Shown: one piece after another, positions 17,113-26,467 of the stretch
How the letters are laid out: each line of letters opens with the position of its first letter
Position numbering within the stretch: the stretch's first letter is position 1
Assembly (NCBI GenBank): GCA_964486455.1
Contig: CAZAMP010000001.1
Span: 183,116-247,115 of the forward strand
From: CAZAMP01 sp964486455
Lineage (GTDB): Bacteria > Eisenbacteria > RBG-16-71-46 > CAZAMP01
DNA: 64,000 bases
Direction: 5' to 3'
Program-made: the position numbers and the translations under genes
Notes under the pieces: model-generated
What the model was told of the DNA's origin: nothing
The model's database searches: none
What the model saw: the letters and a program-made list of their open reading frames with translations, nothing else

Positions 17113-18889
17113 TCATCGCGCCCATCTGCGACGCCACCCAAGCACTCCCAGGAGCTGTCCCAGAGCGGCCGTGGCGCCATGATCGCCCATCGCGACCGCG
17201 TCCAACAGCTGTTCCGCGCCGGCCGGATCCAAGCCGAGGGTGGTCAGCTCTGATCGAGAGAGGGTAGCCCGAACGCTCGTGCTCTTCGCGCTCGCAAACC
17301 ACCGGCCGTATTCATGAAGCGGCGGCAAGCTCTGGCGTGCCAGCAGACGCCGAAGCCGGCCCGAGACCTTGTCTCGAAAGAGCTCAACGCGTGACGCTGG
17401 AAACTGCCGTAGCCCCCGGTCCGTACGCATACCGACCAGGAACGGCGCGAAGCGGCGCTGAATCGTCTCATGGAGATGTCCGCGGCGTCGGAGCGCGGGA
17501 ACGAGGCGGAGAGCGAGATCGAGAAACGGCGGAAAGAGAAACGGAGCCTGAGTCTCGAGCCCGGCTCGATCCGACAACACTTGGGAGAGCGCCGTCATGT
17601 TGCCGAGCCGTTCGTACAGATAGAACCGATCCAGGCGGTCCGCCGTCCGGGAGCTCGACCGGCCTACCGCTCCCCCCCCCGGGAACGGTCGTCTCCAGCG
17701 CCTCTCCGATGCGCGATCGCATGTCGTCCAGAAGGGTCGCTTCGTCGGTATCCATCAGCCTCGCGACGGCCCGCCACGCGACCGGGCCGCTCGACTTGCG
17801 GAGGATCATCTCTTCAGGCGGCTCCGAGGTCCGAAGCGCGGTGTGCGTGTAGAACGCCCGCGCGCATTCGCCGCCGACCCCGTTGATGACCACATTCCCT
17901 TCTGAGCGGATCACGTCGTTAGCCAAAGGCACGTGGGCCCACATAGCACTGCTCTGGCCGTCAGACCGCTCGATCAGTCGCGCGAAGAGCTCATCGAAGC
18001 GGTACGGGAAGATCTCCTCCGACACGATCGGGATGTGCCTGAAACCGAGTCGCTCGGACACGTCACGCGCGACGGCACGGTCACCGCAGTCGGTAATGCC
18101 GTGTGTGATCGTCGCCACCCGATCGGGCGAAGAGGCGTGCGCGATTGCGGCGAGCGTGCGCGAATCGACTCCGCCAGTGAGCGCGATCACCGCCGGTCGA
18201 CGAAGGAGGAATCGTACGTAGTCCTCGAGACGCGTGATGCATTCAGCAATCGCCCGGTCGGCCTCCACTCCCCTTGTTGACATCTCCCGTGACGGCACGG
18301 GGCCGAGCGGAGGAGAGGCCTCCTCTTGCGACTCGCCGGACGGCCGAAGTGTGAGGCAAGAGCGAGGCCGCACCTTCGACCACCCGCGCCACACGGTTCG
18401 CCCCCGGAGGGGATGATGAAGAAGCAGTAGATCGACGAACGCCGCGCGATCGATCGTCATGGGCTCCGACTCTGCGACGGAGCGGAGATCATCCGTCACG
18501 ATCGTGTGACCATCACGGGTCGAAACATAGAGCGGGATGGTGGCCGCGACATCGCTCGTCAGCCTGATCGCCGTTGGCGAGATCGCGACCAATGCAAAGC
18601 GGCCGCCGAGCTCGCCCAACCGTCGGGCATCTCCAGCCGCCGCCGTCAGCAACGAATCCGGCGCGTCGCCGACCGCCGTATCCGCGAGGCGAAGCGGCCA
18701 CCCCAGTGAGAGCGTCAGCTCGCCGCCGCGCTCGATCACGTGAAGCGGCGGGCCACCCGAGGGTCCGCTCTCCCGGAGCCACCAGCGACCCGTCGCCCCT
18801 TTGGTGCTCAGCTCCCCCTTCCAGGATCGTCGTGAACCGTGAGAGGGAGATTCGCTCGCAAGAGACCCGTCAATGTGAAGTGTGAACAT
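17113..18889 (-). pseudogene. Asparagine-synthase-like protein, frameshifted at a G9 tract
   Basis: Two overlapping frames together make one asparagine-synthase-like protein. The first (from 18889) has a glutaminase-like N-domain without the catalytic Cys2 (it begins MFTLHIDGS), then the ATP-pyrophosphatase motif VIALTGGVDSRTLAAIAH and VINGVGGE. It runs out of homology after ALETTVPGGG. The other frame continues at once with RTADRLDRFYLYERLGNM and QAPFLFPPFLDLALRLVPAL, the usual C-terminal part of the family. The switch falls at nine G residues (minus strand, 17680-17672); with eight Gs the reading is continuous and gives 591 aa, a normal family length. It may be a sequencing error, a true mutation or a phase-variable tract. 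Without Cys2 it would use ammonia or act as an amide-forming synthetase of the lasso-cyclase or beta-lactam-synthetase kind. The start overlaps little with the upstream STAS gene and is uncertain. Confidence 0.8.
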
Positions 18890-18929
18890 CCACTCGTTCC
18901 GCGCGATCGGGACGCCTGCCGGTTCCGCG

Positions 18930-19274
18930 CTATGCCGCCATGTGGGCCGCCTCATCCACCGTGCGATAGCACGGAAGGGTCGCGAGAAGGCGTGTGAGCA
19001 TCAGAATTGATCGAATATGTCGCGTGGGCGCCACGAGAGCAAGGGATTGTCCGGACCTGGCCAGGTGTGCTTTCACCTCGAGTAGGAGGCTCAGTCCGGA
19101 CGCATTGATCCACCTAAGGTTTCTAAGATCGAGCACGACCGAAGGGACGTTGGGAAGATAGGCACCATCGCGAATTGCCCCCAGCAGACGACCGAACTGC
19201 GGGCCGTTGAGCAACGTGCCACGTATCTCGAAAACCGCGGCGCCGTCGTGACGCTTCTTCTTTCGGATGGTCAT
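18930..19274 (-). CDS. STAS-domain protein (anti-sigma factor antagonist-like)
   Basis: A 114-aa single STAS domain: AAVFEIRGTLLNG at the start, VVLDLRNLRWINASGLSLLL in the centre. Where SpoIIAA-type antagonists have DSSG, this protein has NASG; the serine before the glycine, the usual phosphorylation site, is kept. Such proteins bind anti-sigma factors with a HATPase fold and release them on dephosphorylation. No partner kinase or phosphatase of the RsbW/RsbU type is nearby. The ATG at 19274 has AGGG just upstream; a longer frame to 19409 adds a low-complexity leader. It ends beyond the likely start of the asparagine-synthase-like gene, so the two may be cotranscribed. Confidence 0.82.
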   Translation of the reverse strand: MTIRKKKRHDGAAVFEIRGTLLNGPQFGRLLGAIRDGAYLPNVPSVVLDLRNLRWINASGLSLLLEVKAHLARSGQSLALVAPTRHIRSILMLTRLLATLPCYRTVDEAAHMAA

Positions 19275-19763
19275 GACCCTGCCCCTGTTTTCGTCCGAGT
19301 CCGTGTCTGTATCCCCAGTCGATATCTCAGGCAACCGGCCCACAGAACCAGGGCCGATTCCGGAAAATGGGAAAACGGTGCGGCGGCCCGAAAGGTCGGG
19401 GAAGAACACATGGCGAGCGGGTGCGGGTGACCTGGGTCCGGAGCCGTACGCATCCGGTCTTTGTATGCCACCTTCGGGAGCCGATGTGGATCACCCGAAG
19501 AATGGCCGCCTGGTCACCGCCGAATGAATCTTAACACGGACATATAATATGATTCCATGTTAATTGGGGCATGTCCTGAGGACTTGACTGCGTCCAATCC
19601 TCGGGGCCGCGTGATCTTCCCGCAAAAACAGTGGATCAGAGAGCGCTCTCACAGAGGAACGGTGCAGCCTCATTCCTACCAATTAGTTGCAGTGTGTCTT
19701 CTTTCCTTGTCAGTATGGGGGCTCTGACGTTTGGGAGAGCGGCAACGGGACGCGCGGGATGCG
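19275..19763. other. Gene-free stretch with AT-rich block
   Basis: No convincing gene is seen. A short AT-rich block around 19540-19560 (it contains TATAAT on the plus strand and TATTAT on the minus strand) stands out from the GC-rich background, with an 11-nt palindrome GTCCTGAGGAC at 19573-19583. It could hold the promoter of the STAS gene, but no -35 box is properly spaced. Confidence 0.4.
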
Positions 19764-20402
19764 CTAGCCCAGCCGCCCCAGGAGGGTCCCCACGACGTTT
19801 GCCGTGCTGTGCGCGGCGATCGCGGGGATGAGGCTGCCGGTCTTCTCGCGATACGTGCCCGCCAGGAGTCCGATCGCGAACGCGAAGACGAGGACTCGAG
19901 CCACGGTCCATCCATCAACCCCGGCCGAAACGAGCACGAGATGCATCAGAGCAAAGAACGTCGCCGCGACGACGGTCGGTAGCCCGAACCATACTCCGAA
20001 CAGATTGACGCCACGTCCGCGGAGCGGCGAGAGGATCCCCTGAACGAGACCGCGCGTCAGTGTCTCTTCCGCCACGCTGGCGTACACCCAGATGAGAAGG
20101 AGTTCACCGATGAGAGAGTACTCCTCGATGAACACCAGCCCGTGCCCCGGCAGCAAGCGTCCAACGGCCCAGATCCCGATGGAGATCACAAGGGCGATCG
20201 ACACCACATGAACTCCCCACGGGCCCCGCGGACGCCGAAACCCGAACGAGCTGAGCCGCCCTCCCGACGCAAACCTGATGAGAAGCAGCGAGGCACCGAG
20301 CATCACACTGTGACTCACCGCGGAGGCGGCCCATACGCGGCCGAAGACATGCGGGAGAAGACCGTGCAGGGTGGAGGCGACCGAGTTGCCGGCGAGGAAC
20401 AC
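19764..20402 (-). CDS. CPBP family intramembrane glutamic protease
   Basis: A protein of 212 aa from the GTG at 20402, with about six hydrophobic helices. It has the three CPBP (Abi/CAAX-like) motifs: EETLTRG (EExxxR), FFALMHL (FxxxH) and HSTANVVG near the end. Family members cleave membrane-associated peptides, for example in prenyl-protein processing or bacteriocin immunity. The start is doubtful. The same frame stays open upstream and encodes a hydrophobic THIILAAIAAGGG that looks like part of helix 1, yet no ATG, GTG or TTG is found there before a stop within the dodecin gene. A rare start codon or a small frameshift is possible. It lies downstream of dodecin on the same strand. Confidence 0.82.
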   Translation of the reverse strand: MFLAGNSVASTLHGLLPHVFGRVWAASAVSHSVMLGASLLLIRFASGGRLSSFGFRRPRGPWGVHVVSIALVISIGIWAVGRLLPGHGLVFIEEYSLIGELLLIWVYASVAEETLTRGLVQGILSPLRGRGVNLFGVWFGLPTVVAATFFALMHLVLVSAGVDGWTVARVLVFAFAIGLLAGTYREKTGSLIPAIAAHSTANVVGTLLGRLG

Positions 20403-20475
20403 TCCACCACCGGCAGCGATCGCCGCCAGGATTATGTGGGTCGGACGTTCACTGCGCGGCTTGATCGCATCGCCC

Positions 20476-20685
20476 CTAGTCGTCCAGACTGAAACCGACC
20501 TTCAGGGTCACTTGCCACTGCGAGATCTTTCCACTATCGATGACACCTCGGGTCTCGACGATCTCGAACCATCTCATGTTGCGGACCGTTTTGCTGGCTC
20601 GGTCCAGCGCGTTTTGAGTCGCCTCTTCGATCGATGCGCCCGATGAGCCGACCAACTCGATCTTCTTGTAGACTCGATCACTCAT
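20476..20685 (-). CDS. Dodecin family flavin-binding protein
   Basis: A 69-aa protein that matches dodecin over its whole length: YKKIELVGSS, EEATQNALDRASKTVRNMRW, FEIVETRG, SQWQVTLKVGFSL. The conserved Trp (MRW) and Gln (WQV) that stack and bind flavins are both present. Dodecins form hollow dodecamers that store or quench riboflavin, FMN or lumichrome. The ATG at 20685 has AGGAG nine bases upstream, and a good promoter lies at 20727-20755. It lies about 4 kb upstream of the riboflavin operon on the same strand. Confidence 0.95.
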   Translation of the reverse strand: MSDRVYKKIELVGSSGASIEEATQNALDRASKTVRNMRWFEIVETRGVIDSGKISQWQVTLKVGFSLDD

Positions 20686-20726
20686 TGACTGATCTCCTGA
20701 GCCCAAGGTGGATTGCGGTGCGCGCG

Positions 20727-20755
20727 AGTATAGGTATCGAGTCAGGGTCGGGCAA
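20727..20755 (-). promoter_or_regulatory. Predicted sigma70-type promoter of the dodecin gene
   Basis: The minus strand reads TTGCCC (20755-20750), a 17-bp spacer, then TATACT (20732-20727). This would start transcription about 35 bases before the dodecin ATG, just after the likely terminator of the upstream protease gene. Confidence 0.55.
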
Positions 20756-20793
20756 GACACCGGACCGAGAGTAAGGCGGGTGCATACGTATGG

Positions 20794-20834
20794 GCGGAAC
20801 CGTGCCCCGGAGAACACCGGAGACACGGTTCCGC
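20794..20834 (-). terminator. Long-stem hairpin after the C25 protease gene
   Basis: Perfect 11-bp arms GCGGAACCGTG (20794-20804) and CACGGTTCCGC (20824-20834) enclose a 19-nt loop, 14 bp downstream of the protease stop codon. There is no T-run after it, so it is either a U-less terminator or an mRNA 3'-end stabiliser. Confidence 0.5.
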
Positions 20835-20847
20835 GAATGAACTACCC

Positions 20848-23800
20848 CTACTTCAAGAGCGTCAGCTGTCGCACCTGCGTGATGTCCGGTGTCTCCATCA
20901 GGAGGAAATAGACGCCGGACGCCAGGTTCAGACCGCTGTCACTCGTGCCATCGAAGTAGACGCGATGCTCGCCCCCGACGACCGGTCCATCAACGAGCGT
21001 TCGTACGCAACGCCCCGAAACGTCATACAGGCGGACCTTCGCATGTGTGGCGGCGCCGATCTGATAGACGATCGAAGTACGTGGGTTGAACGGGTTCGGG
21101 CCGACCGAAACCAAGCCGGTCGCTGCGATGACGGCAGCCGTTTCCGCATCCGTCACCGGAACCCTTACCACGTCCAGCGTGAAGTCATCGACGGCTGCTT
21201 CGACGAGCGATCCGGGCGATTCATCCGTCGCGATGAACCGAACCTGGAACCGGTCCGAGAACGCCACGTAGTCGCCGACGTTGAACGTGAACTCATTCCA
21301 GCTGTTCGCGCTCTCTGTCGTGTACTCGAGATGTGCCCAATTCTCGCCGTCCGCCGTCACGTCGACGGTCCAGTAGTCCTCGCCGGGATTGTTGCCGAGA
21401 TCGTTCGTGTACCAGCGCCAGTACCCCAGCGTGGCCGAGGTCGCGTCGCTCAGATCGAACACCGGCGATAGGAGAGTCGTGCTGCCCCCGTCCACGTCGG
21501 CCTCTCCGGCCGATCCGCCCACCGACCCGTTGGCGGTGACGAAACAGGTGATCCCCGGATCCGTCGTGTGGTCGGCGTCGGGCTGGCACGGCTGCCCGCT
21601 GTACTCGGTGCCAATGGGCTCCGCCCTGACCCAGTGACCGCTCCCAGCGTCATCCTCGATCGCTCCGCACGTCCATCCTCGATCATCCTCGACGTCATCG
21701 AACCACGGCCCGATGGCGAGCGTCGTGACGAGTGTCGTCTCGTAGCCGCTGGCGGCGCTGATAGAGATATCGAGATCCACCATCTCCGGGCTGGGACAGC
21801 TCGGAAGCACCTCGATCTGGAAGTCGCCCATGATCCGGCTGCCCCCGGCCGGAACCGCCGCGCACTCGCCGGTCCCGTCAATGACGACGATGTGCGGATG
21901 CGTGCAGGTGATCACTCCCGTGAGCATGTCGGCGTCGGAGTGACCCGTGTTGGAGAGCCACAGCTGGAGGTCGACGGTTTCGCCCGGATCGGCCCCGCCG
22001 TCCCCGTTGCCTTGGTCGACATCGTTGACCGCGAGATCTCCCGCACCGATCACCGGCGCCTGCACGACGAGACCGAACGCGCATCCCCACGTCCCCTCGT
22101 TGGCCGTGACGTCCCCGTCGAAAGCCACGAGATGCTGGTCGGGCGTGTTCCCGGCGATCAGAAGCTCGTACGGCTCGACGCAGGTTCCGAACCCGCCGGC
22201 CGGGATATTCGGGAACGATCGCGTCGACGTGACGACGGTGACGTAGGGATCTTCGCTAGTGAGTAGCGCGGAGACACCAGAAGCGGGATCGACGCCGACG
22301 TTCTCGAGCGTGATATCGAGGCCGACACTTTCACCGGCGTCGAGTTCGCCGTCCGCGTCGCCGGTGTCGTCGAAGACCGCGCAGGTGTCGAACACCAGAT
22401 ACGGTCCGTCGGGCGGAAGAATCTCGGCCTCGCCCGAGTATGAAAGGCAATCGTGCGCGGTCACCGTGACATAGAGGGTGCCGACGTCGTCGGTCTGCGG
22501 GCTCAGGGTCACCTGCCCGGACGCGTCGGTCAGCCCCGTGTCATACGTGGAGTAGTCGGCGGTGAAGACGGTGACGCATGCCCCCTCGATGGGAGCACCG
22601 CCCGACGTGTTGACGGTCACCTCGAAAACGGGTACGCCGAGAAACACGCTTTCCGGATGCGTGACGTCCATGTCCGCCGGTTCCGCCGTCCAGAGCTCCA
22701 TCGCGGGGTCCCCGAACACGTTGAGCTCATAGTAGCACCAGCGGTTCGCCCCGTAGTTGATGGCCCAGATGACGTCCATCTTCGAATCATCATTGGCCTC
22801 TCCGATCGCGTAGATCCCCTCGCCGAACATGGCGTCGAAGAACTCGCGGTCGTAGTACTGGGACGACCCGTTCGTGCCGCCGGGATCCCCGAATCCATAT
22901 CGGGAGTTCATCACCACGGCAACGGCCCCGTCATCGTCGACCTGAAACTGCTCGGCGAAGCAATCGCTCTCATACCCGCCACCGCTGTTTCGATTGTCAA
23001 GAGAGCCCGAATAGCACCCCTGCCCGTAAACGAAGTTGTAGCTGTGCACGGTGCCGTCGTTGTCGAAGGAGGGGATGTCGGAGGTCGTCATCTTCATTGC
23101 GTACGTCACATTGCAGTGCCCGAGATGGTTGACGATGTTCATCCCGTTTTCCATCAGAGTGATGAGCTGCGAGTAGCTCCACGTTCCATCTCGATCATAG
23201 AGCGTCCCGACGTTCATCGAGGCCGGAAAACCGACGGTCGTGTATCCGTGAGCGCTCGATCCGTCCTTCACCTGATCTTTGTAGTCGCCGCCCCAGGTGT
23301 TCGGGTTACCACTCCAGAGCAGCTCACCGACCATGACGGCCTCGTCGCTCTCCGACAGGATGGGCGCGGTTGGATAACGTGTGACCTTCGTGACGAAATT
23401 GGAGGCCTCGCTCTCGCTGTCCACGCAGGCACGACCGACGGCGACCTCGTGATAGAGATCGTCCTCACCCGGCTCCCCCCATCTGCCGTCACCGTCGTCG
23501 TTCCACGTTCCGTCCAGGCAGCCGTAGTACATGTCGGCGGCGATGTCGTCATCGACGTACTGGCCGCTGTATGCCTGCGAGTAGAGACCGCGGACGGGGA
23601 TCCCCTGCGAGTCACGAGCGTCACCGACGAGGAGTACGAAGTCGATGTCCCAGGTCGCGTACGCATCGATGATGAAGTCCCGGATATCCTCCTGATCATC
23701 CACCCCGGCCGTGTAGTTCGCGAGGATCCAGGATAGGAGGAAGAGACCCGTCTTGTGGCCGCGCTCGGTTTGATAGGCAACGAGCGGTTGGACGATGTCA

Positions 23801-24552
23801 TCCCATGACTCGGTCGCGATAATGAGGTACGTGTAGCCGAGGGCTGGATCCAGATCGCGCCCGCCCGTGCGGACACGTTCCACCGCGTCGTACGCCGTGG
23901 CGCCTTCCGTGTTGTCGACGATGTTCCCAAGCCGCGAGCGCGTGCGCGCGTCACGTCGGATCATCGTCTCTGTTTCACGCATCGCCTCGGTGCTGGGCAC
24001 GGTCTCGATCTCGACATCGATGCTACGCCAATACGACAGCCGGCCCTCGGCAGGGATGTACTCGACGGGATTCAGCGCGAACGTCGCGATGCGGTGTCCG
24101 CGAAAGAGCCCCGTGTGCGGTTCATCATGAAGCTCGACCGGGAACGCGTCGGACGATCCGTAAATGGCACCTTTCGGTGGGCTCGCGTCGTACGGCCCGG
24201 TGAAGCTCAGCGGGCGCTGCATCCTGCCGGGCTCAACCAGGAAGTGCCCATCGAGGGTGACCTTCTCCCCCGGGATGATCGAGATGCCGGCGATCACCTC
24301 ACCAGGAGGGAGCAGAAGCCTGACCGGAGACATGGGGAGAACCGGCTCCCCCGGTTCGCCGTGGCTCCAGGTGCCGTCCATGCTGATCTGATCGTACTTC
24401 CCCGTCGTTGTCACGACGGGCTCATCAAACTCATAGTGCTGGCGCACCACGGCGCCTTCAGCGAACCCAGCGGAGAAGACCAATCCGGCGGTCGCCAGAA
24501 CGATCAATCCGAGTACAGGGGTCACCGCGAAGCCCGACCTCTTCGTGCGCAT
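20848..24552 (-). CDS. Secreted gingipain-type C25 peptidase with jelly-roll module and FlgD-like sorting domain
   Basis: A 1234-aa exported protein. A signal peptide (about 8-32) is followed by a propeptide-like region, then the C25 domain (about 240-640) with the catalytic pair intact: His479 in VNHLGHCN and Cys513 in YGQGCYSGSLDN, 34 residues apart as in gingipains. Ig-like and CARDB-like repeats follow, then a module beginning DDVEDDRGWT and ending AAVDDFTLDV, and a C-terminal secretion domain (VGPNPFNPRTSIVYQI to VYFLLMETP). It is expected to be a cell-surface or released endopeptidase. The ATG at 24552 has AAGGAGG upstream. A promoter with TGGTATAAT lies at 24743-24751. The C-terminal module is shared with the M28 peptidase and the second C25 protein. 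Confidence 0.92.
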   Translation of the reverse strand: MRTKRSGFAVTPVLGLIVLATAGLVFSAGFAEGAVVRQHYEFDEPVVTTTGKYDQISMDGTWSHGEPGEPVLPMSPVRLLLPPGEVIAGISIIPGEKVTLDGHFLVEPGRMQRPLSFTGPYDASPPKGAIYGSSDAFPVELHDEPHTGLFRGHRIATFALNPVEYIPAEGRLSYWRSIDVEIETVPSTEAMRETETMIRRDARTRSRLGNIVDNTEGATAYDAVERVRTGGRDLDPALGYTYLIIATESWDDIVQPLVAYQTERGHKTGLFLLSWILANYTAGVDDQEDIRDFIIDAYATWDIDFVLLVGDARDSQGIPVRGLYSQAYSGQYVDDDIAADMYYGCLDGTWNDDGDGRWGEPGEDDLYHEVAVGRACVDSESEASNFVTKVTRYPTAPILSESDEAVMVGELLWSGNPNTWGGDYKDQVKDGSSAHGYTTVGFPASMNVGTLYDRDGTWSYSQLITLMENGMNIVNHLGHCNVTYAMKMTTSDIPSFDNDGTVHSYNFVYGQGCYSGSLDNRNSGGGYESDCFAEQFQVDDDGAVAVVMNSRYGFGDPGGTNGSSQYYDREFFDAMFGEGIYAIGEANDDSKMDVIWAINYGANRWCYYELNVFGDPAMELWTAEPADMDVTHPESVFLGVPVFEVTVNTSGGAPIEGACVTVFTADYSTYDTGLTDASGQVTLSPQTDDVGTLYVTVTAHDCLSYSGEAEILPPDGPYLVFDTCAVFDDTGDADGELDAGESVGLDITLENVGVDPASGVSALLTSEDPYVTVVTSTRSFPNIPAGGFGTCVEPYELLIAGNTPDQHLVAFDGDVTANEGTWGCAFGLVVQAPVIGAGDLAVNDVDQGNGDGGADPGETVDLQLWLSNTGHSDADMLTGVITCTHPHIVVIDGTGECAAVPAGGSRIMGDFQIEVLPSCPSPEMVDLDISISAASGYETTLVTTLAIGPWFDDVEDDRGWTCGAIEDDAGSGHWVRAEPIGTEYSGQPCQPDADHTTDPGITCFVTANGSVGGSAGEADVDGGSTTLLSPVFDLSDATSATLGYWRWYTNDLGNNPGEDYWTVDVTADGENWAHLEYTTESANSWNEFTFNVGDYVAFSDRFQVRFIATDESPGSLVEAAVDDFTLDVVRVPVTDAETAAVIAATGLVSVGPNPFNPRTSIVYQIGAATHAKVRLYDVSGRCVRTLVDGPVVGGEHRVYFDGTSDSGLNLASGVYFLLMETPDITQVRQLTLLK

Positions 24553-24699
24553 GCTCACCCACCTCCTTGCATTGGGATCACACGGGAGCCGCGCTGGCCA
24601 GGGGCCTCGACGCGGCATCAACCACGGAAACGCGAAGACAGCGTGGATCGCACGCGAGCGGAAGAACATTGAAGTGTGCAAGTGGAGCGTCGCACGTTC

Positions 24700-24727
24700 A
24701 CGGCCACCCCGACGCTCGCGTGGCCGT
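24700..24727 (-). terminator. Hairpin in the spacer between kinase and C25 gene
   Basis: Perfect 8-bp arms ACGGCCAC (24700-24707) and GTGGCCGT (24720-24727) with a 12-nt loop, about 90 bp downstream of the kinase stop codon. It lies inside the likely 5' leader of the C25 gene, so it could act as a terminator for the kinase gene or as a leader hairpin. There is no T-run. Confidence 0.35.
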
Positions 24728-24742
24728 CACACAGTCCTCTCT

Positions 24743-24761
24743 ATTATACCAGTTTCACATC
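24743..24761 (-). promoter_or_regulatory. Promoter of the C25 gene, with GATGTGA box
   Basis: The minus strand reads GATGTGA, four bases, then GGTATAAT; the -10 is a perfect TATAAT (24748-24743) with an extended TGG. The same arrangement occurs ahead of the second C25 gene at 47444-47462. No -35 box is seen, which fits either an extended -10 promoter or one helped by an activator bound at the GATGTGA element. Confidence 0.5.
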
Positions 24762-24818
24762 AGAAATTCGTAAGCAAACCGCGTCAGGGATCGGTTGCGG
24801 TCGGCGAAGTAAGTCCGC

Positions 24819-26333
24819 TCATGCGTCGGGCAGCAAGTCGCACAGCTTCTTCAGGAGCGTGATCTCCCGCTGACAAGTCCTCAGCAGGAGATCCCGAAGT
24901 GTCATGTTGTTCGGATCCTGCTCCACGGCCGTGCGGAGCTCCGCGATCGCGTCCTGGACGATTCGGAGGCTCTCCCCCGCCACCGCATCCGGCCCCGCGT
25001 CCTCCGCCTCCGACCGACTCGTCAGCACGCCGACGAGATCGCGCCGTACGCTGTAGTACTCGCTCTCGGCCGCATCGAACTGCTCGATGACGGCCGGGTC
25101 CAGCGGGGGCGGGCCCGATTCCCGCGTCGCGAGGAGAACGGCCGTCGCAAGGACCATGATCACGAGCATTGCCGAGACCGCGAGCAAACCCTTGCGGCGC
25201 ATCATCCGCTTGCGCATGACGTAGAGCCGGCTGTCCCGCTTGGCCTCGATCGGTCGGCCGTCCAGATAGCTCGTGATGTCCCTGGCGAGAAGCTCCGCGG
25301 AGGCATAGCGCCTACCCCGCTCCTTCGACAGCGTCTTCAAGATGATCGTCTCGAGATCATCGTCGATCGGACACCGCGATGGGTCGACGCGCCGCTTCGC
25401 GCTCCGCCGGACGATCCCCGTCTCACTGTCCCACACCTTCGTGGGAGGACTCGGGGACATCTCGGTGATGTGCCGCAGAACCTCGACGATCTGACTGTCT
25501 ACCGGGTATGGAAACGTCCCCGTGACGATCTGGTAGAGAATGACGCCCAGCGAGTAGATATCGGTCCGCGCATCGATCGCTTTCGGGTCTCCCCGAACCT
25601 GCTCCGGCGACATGTAGGCGACGGTGCCGAGAACCTGCCCGGTCACGGACGCGAACGAGTCGCGACCGATCACGGCCGGTCGCGCGAGACCGAAGTCGAG
25701 AAGTTTCGGGCGGCCGTCTCCGTCGACCAAGATGTTGGAAGGTTTGAGGTCACGATGGATGACACCGTGCTGATGCGCGTAGGCGACGGCGCCCAAGGTC
25801 CCGGCAAAGAGGCGAAGCGTCTCCGAAAGCGAAAGATCATGTTCACGGATGTGCCGATCCAGCTCGAGACCGTGCACGTACTCCATGACGTAGAAGAGAT
25901 GGCCGTCGCGGGTATGGCCCGAATCGAAAATCGCTACGATGTTCGGGTGCTTGAGCCGCGCCACGATCTCGACCTCGCGCCGAAACCGCTTCTGCGCCGC
26001 GACCGCCGCGAACGGACCGCCGCTGAGGAGCTTGATCGCCACGGTTCGATTGGTCGAAACTTGAAGCGCCCGGTACACGACGCCCTGACCGCCGCGGTGC
26101 AGCTCGCTCAGATCCTCGTACCCGTCGATGGAAACCGGGGTGCCGGGTTCGGGCGCCGGCGGCGCGTCGGCGCGTGTTTCCACCTTGCTGTCCAGGATCT
26201 CCCAGCGATCGTTGGACCCGCGTTCTTCATGCTTGTCGCCAGGCGACTCTGACAATGAACTCTCCCGCTCCGGGGAAACGCCGGCGAGGTCGAAAGCCCT
26301 TCTACCATAGTACGACGACCTAACTTCTGTCAT
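24819..26333 (-). CDS. Membrane-anchored Ser/Thr protein kinase (Hanks type)
   Basis: A protein of 504 aa from the ATG at 26333. The kinase domain (about 70-345) has GGQGVVYRA, VAIKLL, the catalytic HRDLKPSN and DFGLARP, GTVAYMSPEQVRG and DIYSLGVILYQIVTG. A single membrane helix follows (LLAVSAMLVIMVLATAVLL, about 390), and the outer part of about 95 residues is helical and has no known sensor fold. It differs from PknB types in lacking PASTA domains. A TTG at 26255 has GGGAGAG upstream and may be the true start, since the first 26 residues look non-conserved and the region resembles promoter DNA. It is divergent from an ECF sigma gene, which may be a functional partner. Confidence 0.88.
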   Translation of the reverse strand: MTEVRSSYYGRRAFDLAGVSPERESSLSESPGDKHEERGSNDRWEILDSKVETRADAPPAPEPGTPVSIDGYEDLSELHRGGQGVVYRALQVSTNRTVAIKLLSGGPFAAVAAQKRFRREVEIVARLKHPNIVAIFDSGHTRDGHLFYVMEYVHGLELDRHIREHDLSLSETLRLFAGTLGAVAYAHQHGVIHRDLKPSNILVDGDGRPKLLDFGLARPAVIGRDSFASVTGQVLGTVAYMSPEQVRGDPKAIDARTDIYSLGVILYQIVTGTFPYPVDSQIVEVLRHITEMSPSPPTKVWDSETGIVRRSAKRRVDPSRCPIDDDLETIILKTLSKERGRRYASAELLARDITSYLDGRPIEAKRDSRLYVMRKRMMRRKGLLAVSAMLVIMVLATAVLLATRESGPPPLDPAVIEQFDAAESEYYSVRRDLVGVLTSRSEAEDAGPDAVAGESLRIVQDAIAELRTAVEQDPNNMTLRDLLLRTCQREITLLKKLCDLLPDA

Positions 26334-26467
26334 CGTTTGAAGTAACGCTTTGCCCCGCCCGAACGGCGAACGGCGGTTCAAACCCTCCGCCTCCGGAGAT
26401 CGTCCAATGACTTGAAAGCGATGGTGAGGACCGTCATCTTCGGCCCCTACCGGAGGAGAGTCTCTAG

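Noticed and set aside
22453..23736. 427-codon plus-strand frame antisense to the first C25 gene
   Set aside because: It lies opposite the catalytic domain with His479 and Cys513 and has no ribosome-binding site or domain.
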